Positions 26,231 to 34,440 of a stretch of 64,000 bases of DNA are shown here, in pieces. The stretch's first letter is position 1, and each line of letters starts with the position of its first letter. The notes under the pieces are model-generated. The model ran no database searches, was not told the origin of the DNA, and saw only the letters and a list, made by a program, of their open reading frames with translations. The DNA comes from Myxococcales bacterium (GTDB lineage: Bacteria; Myxococcota_A; Polyangia; Polyangiales; Ga0077539), in assembly GCA_016793325.1 (NCBI GenBank), contig JAEUKI010000077.1, positions 62,001 through 126,000 of the forward strand. The letters are read 5' to 3'. A program made the translations under genes and the position numbers.

Positions 26231-28147
26231 ATGTCAGCTCACTCTCTGGGGGAAGGCGGCGCGCACGCATCACACGGCGCGCCCAACAACGCTGGCGCGA
26301 CCGCGGCGCTCGCGCTCGCGGCGCTCGGCGTCGTGTACGGCGACATCGGAACGTCGCCCCTCTACGCGATCAAGGAGTGCTTCGCGCGCGGGCACGGCGT
26401 CGATCCAACGCCGGGCAACGTCCTCGGCGTGCTCTCGCTCGTCGCGTGGTCGCTCATCCTCGTCGTGGTGGTGAAGTACATCTCGTTCATCCTGCGCGCG
26501 GACAACCGCGGAGAGGGCGGGATCCTCGCGCTGCTCGCGCTGGTCGTTCCCCATGGAGGCGCGGCGCGAAAGACGTCGGTGCTCGTGCTGCTCGGGCTGT
26601 TCGGCGCCGCGCTCTTGTACGGCGATGGAATGATCACGCCCGCCATCTCGGTCCTCTCGGCGGTCGAGGGGCTCGAGGTCGCGACGAGCACGCTCAAGCC
26701 GTACGTTGTTCCGATCACCGTCGTGATCTTGGTGGCGCTCTTCGCCGTTCAATCGCGCGGGACCGCGGGGATCGGTCGCGTGTTCGGCCCGATCACGCTG
26801 CTCTGGTTCGCGTCGATCGCGGCGATCGGGCTCGTGTGGGTCCTTCGTAGACCCGAGGTCCTCTACGCGCTCGACCCGCGAAACGCCGTGCGATTCTTCG
26901 CAGAGCACAAGCTGCACGGCGCGAAGCTCCTCGGCTCGGTCGTGCTGTGCGTGACCGGCGGCGAAGCGCTGTACGCAGACATGGGCCACTTCGGAAAGCG
27001 CCCGATTCGCCTCGCGTGGTACGGGGTTGTGTTTCCCGCGCTGCTCGCGAGCTACTTCGGTCAAGGCGCCGCGCTCTTGTCCCGCGGCGACGCGATCCGC
27101 GACAACCCGTTCTTCGGAACCGTGCCCTCGATCGCGCTGATCCCCATGGTGATCCTCGCGACCGCGGCGACGGTCATCGCGTCGCAAGCGCTCATTTCAG
27201 GGGCGTTTTCGCTGACGCAACAGGCCGTTCAGCTCGGCTATTGCCCGCGCGTCGAGATCGTTCACACCTCGGCGCACGCCGAGGGTCAGATCTACATCCC
27301 CGAAGTGAACAGGATCTTGATGGTCGCGTGCGTCGCGCTCGTGCTCGCGTTTCGCGAGTCGACGCGGCTCGCCGCGGCGTACGGGATCGCCGTCACAGGG
27401 ACGATGGCGATCACGTCGATCTTGTTCTTTCAGCTCACGCGACAGTGGAAGTGGCCGCTGTGGAAGAGCCTCGGCCTCGTGTCGCTCTTTCTCGTCGTGG
27501 ACGTCGCGTTTCTCGCGGCCAACGTCGTCAAGATCGCCGACGGAGGGTGGGTCCCGATCGTCGTCGCGTTGGCCGTGCTCGCCGTCATGACAACCTGGAA
27601 GGCGGGTCGCGCCGTCCTCGCCGAGCGCATCCTCGCCTCGACGCTCCCGCTGCAACAACTGCTCGATGACATCGAGCAAAATCCCCCGCCGCGCGTCCCA
27701 GGAACGGCCGTCTTCATGACCTCGAACCCCGAGGGCGCCCCCCCGGTGCTGCTGCACCACCTCAAGCACAACAAATCACTGCACCAGCGAGTGATCCTGC
27801 TCTCGGTCAAGAGTGTGCACGTGCCCACGGTGCCCGAGAGTCAGTGCGTCGAGCGCAAGGAGCTCAGCGCGGGGTTCACGCAGATCGTCGCGTCGTACGG
27901 GTTCATGCAGAGCCCCGACATGCGCGAGATCTTTCGGCTCGCGTCGACGCCCGAGCTCGAGCTGTCCGCGTACAGCGTGAGCTTCTACCTCGGGCGCGAG
28001 ACGCTCTTGCCGAGCAAGCGCGGCGCGCTCTCGCGCTGGCGCGCGGCGCTGTTCGCGTTGCTCTCGCGCAACGCTCGTCCGGCGACGATGTTCTTTCGCA
28101 TTCCCCCGAGCCGCGTCGTCGAGCTCGGGATGCAAGTCGAGCTCTGA
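26231..28147 (+). CDS. kup: Kup low-affinity potassium transporter
   Basis: About 638 residues from ATG 26231 (MSAHSLGEGG); an upstream in-frame start at 26198 is less likely. About 12 membrane helices occupy residues 20-450, followed by a cytoplasmic tail. Family signatures are ALGVVYGDIGTSPLYAIKE at about 33-51, ILRADNRGEGGILALLAL and LLYGDGMITPAISVLSAVEG. Kup imports K+ with H+. The tail (about 470-638) has the beta-rich pattern usual in Kup. It directly follows kdpDE, an uncommon pairing that suggests transcriptional control of Kup by this two-component system. Confidence 0.95.
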   Translation: MSAHSLGEGGAHASHGAPNNAGATAALALAALGVVYGDIGTSPLYAIKECFARGHGVDPTPGNVLGVLSLVAWSLILVVVVKYISFILRADNRGEGGILALLALVVPHGGAARKTSVLVLLGLFGAALLYGDGMITPAISVLSAVEGLEVATSTLKPYVVPITVVILVALFAVQSRGTAGIGRVFGPITLLWFASIAAIGLVWVLRRPEVLYALDPRNAVRFFAEHKLHGAKLLGSVVLCVTGGEALYADMGHFGKRPIRLAWYGVVFPALLASYFGQGAALLSRGDAIRDNPFFGTVPSIALIPMVILATAATVIASQALISGAFSLTQQAVQLGYCPRVEIVHTSAHAEGQIYIPEVNRILMVACVALVLAFRESTRLAAAYGIAVTGTMAITSILFFQLTRQWKWPLWKSLGLVSLFLVVDVAFLAANVVKIADGGWVPIVVALAVLAVMTTWKAGRAVLAERILASTLPLQQLLDDIEQNPPPRVPGTAVFMTSNPEGAPPVLLHHLKHNKSLHQRVILLSVKSVHVPTVPESQCVERKELSAGFTQIVASYGFMQSPDMREIFRLASTPELELSAYSVSFYLGRETLLPSKRGALSRWRAALFALLSRNARPATMFFRIPPSRVVELGMQVEL

Positions 28148-28160
28148 TCGTTCAGCGCGC

Positions 28161-28580
28161 TCAGCCGTCGCCGCGCCGATCGCGCTTCTTCTCGCTGTTG
28201 CGCTTCTTCTCGTCGAGCCTTCGCAGCTTGCTCCCGTAGCTCGGCTTGGTGGCCTTGCGCTTCTTCGGCTCGAAGAGCGCCGCGCGGATGATGGCCGCGA
28301 GCTTGTCGCGGGCGTCCTCGAGGTTCTTCAGCTGGTCGCGCGTCGCCGAGCTCGTCACGCACACGCGGCCTTCGGCGTCGAGCTTCGAGGCGTTGTTCGC
28401 GCGCAGCCGAGCCTTCACGGCGTCCGTGAGCTGCTCGCACTTCGTCAGCTCGAAACGCAGGTCGATCTTCGACGCGACCTTGTTCACGTTTTGCCCGCCG
28501 GGTCCGCCCGAGCGGACCGCGGTCCACGTGATCAGCTCGTCGGGGATCACTATCGCGTCGTTGACGACCAGGTCTGCCAT
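28161..28580 (-). CDS. arfB: alternative ribosome-rescue factor ArfB (class-I RF-like peptidyl-tRNA hydrolase)
   Basis: A 139-residue protein with the RF-1 GGQ catalytic motif in VRSGGPGGQNVNKVASKIDLRF at about 23-44; the GGQ itself is at 28-30. The C-terminus is a long basic tail (KKRKATKPSYGSKLRRLDEK and on) that in ArfB/YaeJ enters the empty mRNA channel of stalled ribosomes. There is no codon-recognition domain, which separates it from RF1/RF2. It rescues non-stop complexes by hydrolysing peptidyl-tRNA. Convergent with kup, with 13 bp between the stops, and immediately downstream of a minus-strand unknown gene. Confidence 0.93.
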   Translation of the reverse strand: MADLVVNDAIVIPDELITWTAVRSGGPGGQNVNKVASKIDLRFELTKCEQLTDAVKARLRANNASKLDAEGRVCVTSSATRDQLKNLEDARDKLAAIIRAALFEPKKRKATKPSYGSKLRRLDEKKRNSEKKRDRRGDG

Positions 28581-28584
28581 CGCG

Positions 28585-29175
28585 CTACCAGCGTATGCGA
28601 AACAGCACCGCGTTGGGTACCGCTGGATCGATCCACTCGGGGTCCGAGATCGTCCCGTTCGGCGTCGCGCAGGTCTCGAACGTCGTCGACATCGAGCCCG
28701 CGCCCGACACGAAGAACGCGTATTCGACGCGGCGAGCCGCAGGCAGAGACATCTTCATCACGCCCGAGCGCGGGCCGGTCTTCTCGTACGCATAGAAGAT
28801 CCCCTTCGTCGCGACCGTCGCAAACGACTGCATTCGCGTGAAGAACGTCTCGGGACTCAGCCCGAACAACCGCACGAACCCGTCGATCAGCGGCGCGAAC
28901 ACGGGCAACCCGATCCGCACAGTCTCGACGCCAGCCGTGCGGACGAGCGAGAGCCCGCCGACGCGCTCGATCGCACAATCGAGCGCCTGGGTACGCTCGA
29001 ACGAGATCCAAGAGGACACGAGCGGCGGCGAGTCGAGAAGCGCGTACTCCTGCGGTCCCAAGTGCGCGCGGACCGCGTTCATGTGGCCCGACTTTTCGAT
29101 CCAACGAAGTCGATTGCTCCACTGGCTCGCGCGAATCATCGGCATCTCGGCGGACGTCCCTTGCATCGCCATCAT
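28585..29175 (-). CDS. unknown protein, possibly DUF2378-like
   Basis: A 196-residue cytoplasmic protein starting MMAMQGTSAEMPM; several nearby ATG codons make the exact start uncertain. Features are an N-terminal helix, then FAPLIDGFVRLFGLSPETFF and MQSFATVATKGIFYAYEKTG, a beta-rich second half and a terminal NAVLFRIRW strand. Size, helix-then-sheet layout and the terminal strand recall DUF2378/TIGR02265, a family largely limited to myxobacteria, but the match is only by eye. It is 4 bp upstream of arfB on the same strand. No catalytic residues can be named. Confidence 0.65.
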   Translation of the reverse strand: MMAMQGTSAEMPMIRASQWSNRLRWIEKSGHMNAVRAHLGPQEYALLDSPPLVSSWISFERTQALDCAIERVGGLSLVRTAGVETVRIGLPVFAPLIDGFVRLFGLSPETFFTRMQSFATVATKGIFYAYEKTGPRSGVMKMSLPAARRVEYAFFVSGAGSMSTTFETCATPNGTISDPEWIDPAVPNAVLFRIRW

Positions 29176-29237
29176 CGCACCGCCGCGGAGCGTACAGCGA
29201 CGAGCGCCTCTCGGGCGAGCGCGGATTTTCGCCGCGT

Positions 29238-30482
29238 TTACAGCGCCCCGCGGTACACGCGATAGCGTCGGTAGACCGTGAACCCGAGCCCCGCGAGGAT
29301 GAAGTTGATCTTCACGTTTTCTTCACCCGTCAGGCTCAAGTCCGCTTCTCTGTAGCCTTTGTCGAGCATGGCGATCGTGCAGTCTTCGATCAGCAACGAC
29401 TCGAGCCCGCGCGAGCGAAACGCGGGGTCGATCACGAGGATCTTGAAGCACGCGCGCTCGAGGCGCTTCATCTTGCGCCAGACGCGGTAGAGGCCGACGG
29501 GGTCGAGCCGGCCGTTCGCCAACTGCAGCGCCTCGTTGGCGTCGGGGAGAACGAGCGCGAATCCAGCAGCCTTTCCATCGACTTCGACGAGCTTGATCAA
29601 CGACGGGTCGACGATCGGCTTGAAGCTCTCGCAGATCGTTCGAAACGTGTCCCACGGCATCGGCACGAACCCTTCGACCGTGGCCAGCGATCGGTTGAAC
29701 AGGTCGTGCGCGAGGCGAATCTCTTCGTCCCATCGCGCGAGGTCCATCGTCCGCACTCGAACGCTCTTGTTCGATCGCGCCCGCGCCGCAGCGCGCGTCA
29801 GCTTCTCGGGAAAGATCTTCGCGAGCTCCTTCGAGCCGCCCTCCGGCGCCTTCACGAGCCACGCGTACGCCTCGAGTCCCGGCTCGAGCCCCGCGCGCTG
29901 CGCGTAGTCCGCGTAGTAGCGCTTGTGGTGGCTCTCCATCATCGCGGGCCGCGTGTCGAAGCCGTCGACTTGAATCCCGTGCTCTTCCGCGACGCTCGGG
30001 TTGTACGGGCCCTCGATGCCCTCGCAGCCCTTCGCTCGGAGCCACGCGCGCGCGGCGTCGAACAGGGCGCTCGCGACGCGGGGATCTTCGATGCACTCGA
30101 ACCACCCGAAGTGTCCGACGCGGTCTTTTTTCACGGCGAAGCGATGCGGGTCGACGATCGCCGCGATCGTGCCGACGAGCTCACCGTCGCGACGGGCGAG
30201 AAAGAGCTCGCGTGAAGCGTTGTTCCAAAACGGATCGCGGCCGGGCGTCAATCGATCCGCGAGCTGCGCCGTGATCGGCTGCACGTAGTTGGGATCGCCC
30301 CGGTAGAGCGTCGCAGGCCAGCGACAGAACAGCTCGATCTCGCGTCGCGAACGCGCCGGAGTCACCTGGATTTCGCCTGTTCTTCCAGCGATGAGCGCGC
30401 GCGCGATCTTCGCCGTCGAGGCCGAGTCCGCCAGCGAGCGCGCCACCGTGGCGAGCTTCTCTGCCAATTGCTCTGCGTTCAT
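29238..30482 (-). CDS. GNAT-like N-acetyltransferase family protein
   Basis: A 414-residue protein with ELVGTIAAIVDPHR at about 101-114 in an N-terminal GNAT-like half and a second acetyl-CoA-fold half. The latter includes GKAAGFALVLPDANEALQ, then FKILVIDPAFRSRGLESLLI, matching motif A of GNAT enzymes (R-x-x-G-x equivalent R-S-R-G-L), and a final VKINFILAGLGFTVYRRYRV strand as in motif B. Large duplicated GNAT proteins of this kind are annotated as N-acetyltransferases of unknown substrate. A conserved-looking EGPYNPSVAEEHGIQVDGF stretch lies in the middle. It is divergent from an outer-membrane protein gene. Confidence 0.8.
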   Translation of the reverse strand: MNAEQLAEKLATVARSLADSASTAKIARALIAGRTGEIQVTPARSRREIELFCRWPATLYRGDPNYVQPITAQLADRLTPGRDPFWNNASRELFLARRDGELVGTIAAIVDPHRFAVKKDRVGHFGWFECIEDPRVASALFDAARAWLRAKGCEGIEGPYNPSVAEEHGIQVDGFDTRPAMMESHHKRYYADYAQRAGLEPGLEAYAWLVKAPEGGSKELAKIFPEKLTRAAARARSNKSVRVRTMDLARWDEEIRLAHDLFNRSLATVEGFVPMPWDTFRTICESFKPIVDPSLIKLVEVDGKAAGFALVLPDANEALQLANGRLDPVGLYRVWRKMKRLERACFKILVIDPAFRSRGLESLLIEDCTIAMLDKGYREADLSLTGEENVKINFILAGLGFTVYRRYRVYRGAL

Positions 30483-30704
30483 GTCGGGATCGTCCCTCCA
30501 ACGTTCGTGCCGCGCTCGCTCGGCCCACCAAATGCCCCGCGGACGTGAAGATCAACCGGGCGTCTCGCGGCGCACGCCGCCGCGACCGTGCCACACAGGC
30601 ACACCCGCTCGATCGAAGCGTGGCGCGAACGGCACGGAGTTTCGAGCACTCTCGCGAGAATACCTGTGTTTGTATTGGCACGCTCCGTGAAGTCGTCGCA
30701 CGCG

Positions 30705-31697
30705 ATGTTCGCAAGGGTTCGACAAGCAGGACGCGCGGCGATCGCGTTCGTCGCGGCAACGGCGACCGCGCTCTCGCTCTCGCTTTCGGGCGTTGCGTAC
30801 GCGCAACCATCGAACCCCTCGCCCGCGCCGACGACGGCCATCGCGAACACAGCGCGCGTCGCACCCGCGCGCCCTGCGCCCGTGCAGGGGCCGCGCACGG
30901 ACGTCGGCGCGGACGGCGTGCGTCGATACTGGATGGCGGACCTCTATCTCTGCGGCGGCTTCAATCAGCTCACGCTCGCGCTGCTCGGAGGCTTTCGTCA
31001 CCGCTGGGATGCGCCGCGCGTCGACAATCTATTGCTCGACAACCGACGGCTCGAGCTCGGGGTCGAGTTCAACCTCAACCCGGGATTTCTCTCGGCGGGC
31101 GCGTACGTCGAGTGGACCCCGCTGCAGATCCTCGTGCTGCGCGCGCAGACCGACGTGTACGGACACTGGGGGATCTACGGCGCCATCAAGCGCTACGAGA
31201 CAGCGTCCACGCGCGAAGACTGGTCCGACAACGCGCGCGAGCTCTGTCAGGGGTGCCGGCCTGGATTCGTGCAGCGGGCGCTCGGCCGCGTGGTGCTCCA
31301 AGCGCAGCTCGGCCCCATCGCCGTGCGGAGCCAGACCGACGTGGGCTTCTACGCGCTGCACGGAGACGAGCCGAATTTCATCTTGATCGAGCACGACATC
31401 CTCGCGGCGCGGCGCGAAGTGATCGTCCTCGAAGACGCGCAGCTCTTGGTCGAGCCGTACCGACGGCCGGACAAGACGGGGCTCTTCATCGGGCCCATGT
31501 ATTCATTTGCGCGCACGCTCTTCGCGGGCGTTCAACGGCACAGGGTCTCGCTCTTCGGCGAGTGGGTCTTTCACCGGCGGCTCGGGCCCTTCGCGCGACC
31601 GCGGGCGATCGGATTCGCCGGCTACCACATCGAAGACCGCAACCGCGGCGGCGGCTTCATCGGCGTGATCGGCTTGGGAACCGAGTTCGACCTGTGA
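30705..31697 (+). CDS. putative outer-membrane beta-barrel protein
   Basis: About 330 residues from ATG 30705; a GTG at 30687 is an alternative. The signal peptide AAIAFVAATATALSLSLSG-VAYAQ is clear. After an Ala/Pro linker, the remainder is dominated by alternating hydrophobic/polar strands with aromatic girdle residues (YWMADLYLCGGFNQLTLALL, GWYVEWTPLQILVLRA-like patterns, GFAGYHIEDRN) and ends in a strand GLGTEFDL, as expected for a barrel. A CxxC-type pair occurs in ARELCQGCRPGF. No family is recognised. The 222 bp upstream, shared with the divergent acetyltransferase, show no convincing promoter. Confidence 0.72.
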   Translation: MFARVRQAGRAAIAFVAATATALSLSLSGVAYAQPSNPSPAPTTAIANTARVAPARPAPVQGPRTDVGADGVRRYWMADLYLCGGFNQLTLALLGGFRHRWDAPRVDNLLLDNRRLELGVEFNLNPGFLSAGAYVEWTPLQILVLRAQTDVYGHWGIYGAIKRYETASTREDWSDNARELCQGCRPGFVQRALGRVVLQAQLGPIAVRSQTDVGFYALHGDEPNFILIEHDILAARREVIVLEDAQLLVEPYRRPDKTGLFIGPMYSFARTLFAGVQRHRVSLFGEWVFHRRLGPFARPRAIGFAGYHIEDRNRGGGFIGVIGLGTEFDL

Positions 31698-31727
31698 TCC
31701 TCGGTTTCGGGCGTACAGTGTATCGCC

Positions 31728-32669
31728 GTGCTGCTCGACAACCTCACACCCGCGCAAGCGCGCGCGGCGATCGGCGCGATGCGCGCGGTCGCTGACGCTT
31801 CGCCAGGACTACACCCAGACGAGCGCTCGATGCTCGCCGTCACCGCGCGCACGCTCGGGCTCGACGAAGATCCGCTCACGATCCTCGCGATCACGCCGGA
31901 CGAGCTCGCCGAGCTCGTCGCCGAGCCTCGCGATCGCCTGCGAATCATCCAGTGCATGCTGCTCATGTCGCTCATGGACGGGAGCGCCGACCGCGAGGAG
32001 TCCGAGCTCATTCGTCGCTTCGCCGCGACGCTCGGCGTTCACGACGAGCGCGTCGAGAGCCTTCGTCAGCTCGCCGAGGGGCGCCTCACGCGCTTGTGGC
32101 TCGGCCTCGCGTGGAAGTCCTACGGCCACGAGGAGTTCATCAAAGCGCTCCGCGACGAGGGGCCGCGCGGCGTGTGGAAGATCGTCGGACCGATGATGGG
32201 CGCGGCGACCGACTGGGGCTTGGCGCGAAAGTTCATCTCGTACGGCGAGCTCGAAGAGGGCACGCTCGGACGCGAGTACTTCAATTGGGTCCGGTCGCAT
32301 CGGTTCCCCTTTCCGGGTGAGCCGGGCGGCGTTCCCGAGCGCGGCGTGTGGCACGACCTCACACACGTCCTCGGCGGCTACGGAACGGATCCCGACGGCG
32401 AAGTCCAGGTCGTCTCGTTCATCGCGGGCTACCGTCGCGAGGACCCGTTCTTCTGGCTCTTCTCGATCGCCCTGCAATTTCACTTGGGATTGCGCGTCTC
32501 GCCGTACTCGCCCGGCGGCCACACCGGCCACTTTCAACCCGCGATGGTCCAGCGCGCCTACGCTCGCGGCCAGCGCGTGAAGCGAGACCTCAGCGAAGCG
32601 TGGGACTGGGCGCCCGAGATGCACCGACCGATCGCCCTCGTGCGCGAAGACCTCGGCATCGGCGAGTGA
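31728..32669 (+). CDS. TerB-like domain fused to COQ4-like domain
   Basis: A 313-residue protein from a GTG. Residues 1-125 form a TerB/DjlA-like helical domain with the typical acidic loop LMSLMDGSADREESELIRR at about 79-97. Residues 130-300 match the COQ4 family: the metal motif HDxxHx11E is exact (H209-D210-L-T-H213, then 11 residues, then E225), followed by VQVVSFIAGYRREDP. COQ4 acts in ubiquinone biosynthesis on the C1 position of the ring in organisms that make ubiquinone. Fusion to TerB and presence in a presumed menaquinone-using myxobacterium are odd. No membrane helix. It is convergent with the YndJ-like gene. Confidence 0.82.
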   Translation: MLLDNLTPAQARAAIGAMRAVADASPGLHPDERSMLAVTARTLGLDEDPLTILAITPDELAELVAEPRDRLRIIQCMLLMSLMDGSADREESELIRRFAATLGVHDERVESLRQLAEGRLTRLWLGLAWKSYGHEEFIKALRDEGPRGVWKIVGPMMGAATDWGLARKFISYGELEEGTLGREYFNWVRSHRFPFPGEPGGVPERGVWHDLTHVLGGYGTDPDGEVQVVSFIAGYRREDPFFWLFSIALQFHLGLRVSPYSPGGHTGHFQPAMVQRAYARGQRVKRDLSEAWDWAPEMHRPIALVREDLGIGE

Positions 32670-32688
32670 CGTCTCGAAGCGCGTCGCG

Positions 32689-33723
32689 CTACGCTTCTTG
32701 ATTGCGTGTGCTCGTCGCGTCCTCGACGGCCCAGCCCGCGAGCCCGAAGAGCGCGTACCCGACCGCGTTGAACACGCCGTGATAGCGCGCCATGAACGGG
32801 ATCGTCGGCCACGATCCGTGCGTGACCCGCGACCACGCGTACGCCACCGCGAGCGCCATCGTGAGCGCCAACGTCGTGCTCGACGCGTTGAGCAGCCCGC
32901 GCGCTGCGCTCGAGCGTACCTCCCGTCGCGCCGCCGACACCGTGAGTCCGCCGAGGACGAGCAGCGCCGCCGCGAGGATCACCGCCGTGACGAGCTCGAC
33001 CACGCGCGTGCTCGTCACTTGCGAGACGGTGATCCCTCCGCCGACCAGGCCCGGGCCGAGCACGACGATCCCGAGCACGATCGAGGCGACGCGACGCGCG
33101 CGATCGCTCGCGTTCGGTGACTCGAGGGCGATCGCGACGCGCGCGGCGAAGAGCGGGGCCACCCACCCCGCGAAGTGAAAGTGCACCGCCGTGAGCCGAA
33201 CGATCGCGTCGTCGAAGCCGAGGGGGCGCATTCCTCCGCGCGCGAGGGCGTGCCACGCGCCGCCAACGGCGAGGTACATGAGAGCAGCGTCGATGGCGAA
33301 GCGCGGGTCGCGCAGCGATTTTGCAGCGCGAAACCGCTGGATCGCGCGGTAGCCGCCGAGGAGAGACACGGCCCCACAAAACAAGAGCCACGGCGCGGTG
33401 ACCGAGAGCGCCGTCGCGCCCCGCGGCGCGAGCACGGACGCGACGACGGTGAGCGCGAGGACGGGCTGGAGGCGCACGAGCGCCGCGAGCGCGCGCTGAT
33501 CGCCCGAGCCCAGAGTTCCGTGGGAGGCGAGCGAGAGGCCGAGGGGAATCCCGACGAGCGGACCGAGCACGAGGAGCTTCTCGATGAGGTCGATCTGCGC
33601 GAACGGGAGCACGGGCGCGAGCGCGAACGCAGCGCCGCTGATCGCGCCGACGACCGCAGAAAACAGCGCAAATCGGGAGGTCTTCTCGCGCGCTCCCTCC
33701 GCGGCGGGCCGCGCGGCGCTCAC
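32689..33723 (-). CDS. YndJ-like integral membrane protein
   Basis: About 344 residues with roughly 9-10 hydrophobic helices. The signature RLTAVHFHFAGWVAPLFAAR at about 181-200 and the terminal ARYHGVFNAVGYALFGLAGW match YndJ-family proteins (annotated as transporters, function unproven). The paired His residues in the HFHFAG helix suggest a metal or heme site. The GTG start at 33723 overlaps the TGA of the carbonic anhydrase gene (GTGA), so the two are translationally coupled. The frame upstream to 34101 is a shadow of that gene. What it transports, if anything, is unknown. Confidence 0.82.
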   Translation of the reverse strand: MSAARPAAEGAREKTSRFALFSAVVGAISGAAFALAPVLPFAQIDLIEKLLVLGPLVGIPLGLSLASHGTLGSGDQRALAALVRLQPVLALTVVASVLAPRGATALSVTAPWLLFCGAVSLLGGYRAIQRFRAAKSLRDPRFAIDAALMYLAVGGAWHALARGGMRPLGFDDAIVRLTAVHFHFAGWVAPLFAARVAIALESPNASDRARRVASIVLGIVVLGPGLVGGGITVSQVTSTRVVELVTAVILAAALLVLGGLTVSAARREVRSSAARGLLNASSTTLALTMALAVAYAWSRVTHGSWPTIPFMARYHGVFNAVGYALFGLAGWAVEDATSTRNQEA

Positions 33724-34412
33724 CGCACGGGGCTCACGGAGAACTCGACCGTCGGCCGCCCCGTGGCGTCGAGCTCGATGAACGCGTTGCTCTCGGGCTC
33801 GTACGCCTTGAGCGCGCCGTTCTTCAGGTCGTACACCCACCCGTGGAGCTCGATGCGATCGCGCTCGAGCGCCCACGTCACCGCTGGGTACGTGAGGAGA
33901 TTCTCGAGCTGCACGGGCACGCTCTCGTACGCGAGGTGCGAGACGAGCTCGTCGTCCGACGCGTCCTTCATCGACGTGCGCACGCGATTGTAGAGATGAT
34001 CCGCGTCGGCCAGCCATTCGGCGAGCGAAGGCATGTGCGCCGCGAGCTTCACCGGACCGTCGGCGAGCGCCCGCAGCCCGCCGCACATCGTGTGCCCGCA
34101 CACGATCACGTGCCGAACCTTGAGGCCCATGATCGCGTACTCGACCGCGGCGCCCACAGCGCGGTGGTGGCCCTTTCCGTACGGGGGGACGAGCGCCGCG
34201 ATGTTGCGCATGACGAAGAGGTCGCCGGGCTCTGCTTGCAGAATCACGTCGGGCACGACCCGCGCGTCGCAGCAGGAGATCACGAGCGCCTTCGGCTCGT
34301 GAACGCCGCCGGCGAGCGTCGCGAAGAGCTCTGCCTCCGAGCTGAAGTAGTCGCGCTTGAAGGACTCGTGCCCCAAAAGGAGCCTCTGCACTGGATCGTT
34401 TCTCACGGACAC
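33720..34412 (-). CDS. beta-class carbonic anhydrase
   Basis: A 230-residue enzyme interconverting CO2 and bicarbonate. Zinc ligands are intact: C47 in VISCCDARVV (C-x-D-x-R with the D49-R51 dyad), and H107 and C110 in VCGHTMCGG. RNIAALVPPYG and VGAAVEYAIMGLKVRHVIV are also typical. Length and lack of a signal peptide suggest a cytoplasmic enzyme of the Can/CynT type. The ATG at 34412 gives the family N-terminus. It is followed without gap by the YndJ-like membrane protein, so a joint role in bicarbonate or pH handling is possible but unproven. The amidase gene ends 28 bp upstream. Confidence 0.95.
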   Translation of the reverse strand: MSVRNDPVQRLLLGHESFKRDYFSSEAELFATLAGGVHEPKALVISCCDARVVPDVILQAEPGDLFVMRNIAALVPPYGKGHHRAVGAAVEYAIMGLKVRHVIVCGHTMCGGLRALADGPVKLAAHMPSLAEWLADADHLYNRVRTSMKDASDDELVSHLAYESVPVQLENLLTYPAVTWALERDRIELHGWVYDLKNGALKAYEPESNAFIELDATGRPTVEFSVSPVR

Positions 34413-34440
34413 ATCGCTCCTGAATTGTATGTGTTGTGTT

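Noticed and set aside
24341..28147. A complete Kdp ATPase operon
   Set aside because: Looked for kdpF/A/B/C next to kdpDE; only kup follows. No P-type ATPase motif (DKTGT) is present here.
30640..30660. TCTCGCGAGA palindrome upstream of the barrel-protein gene
   Set aside because: A 10-bp C/G-rich palindrome is expected by chance in a genome of this composition, and no second copy or spacing pattern was found.
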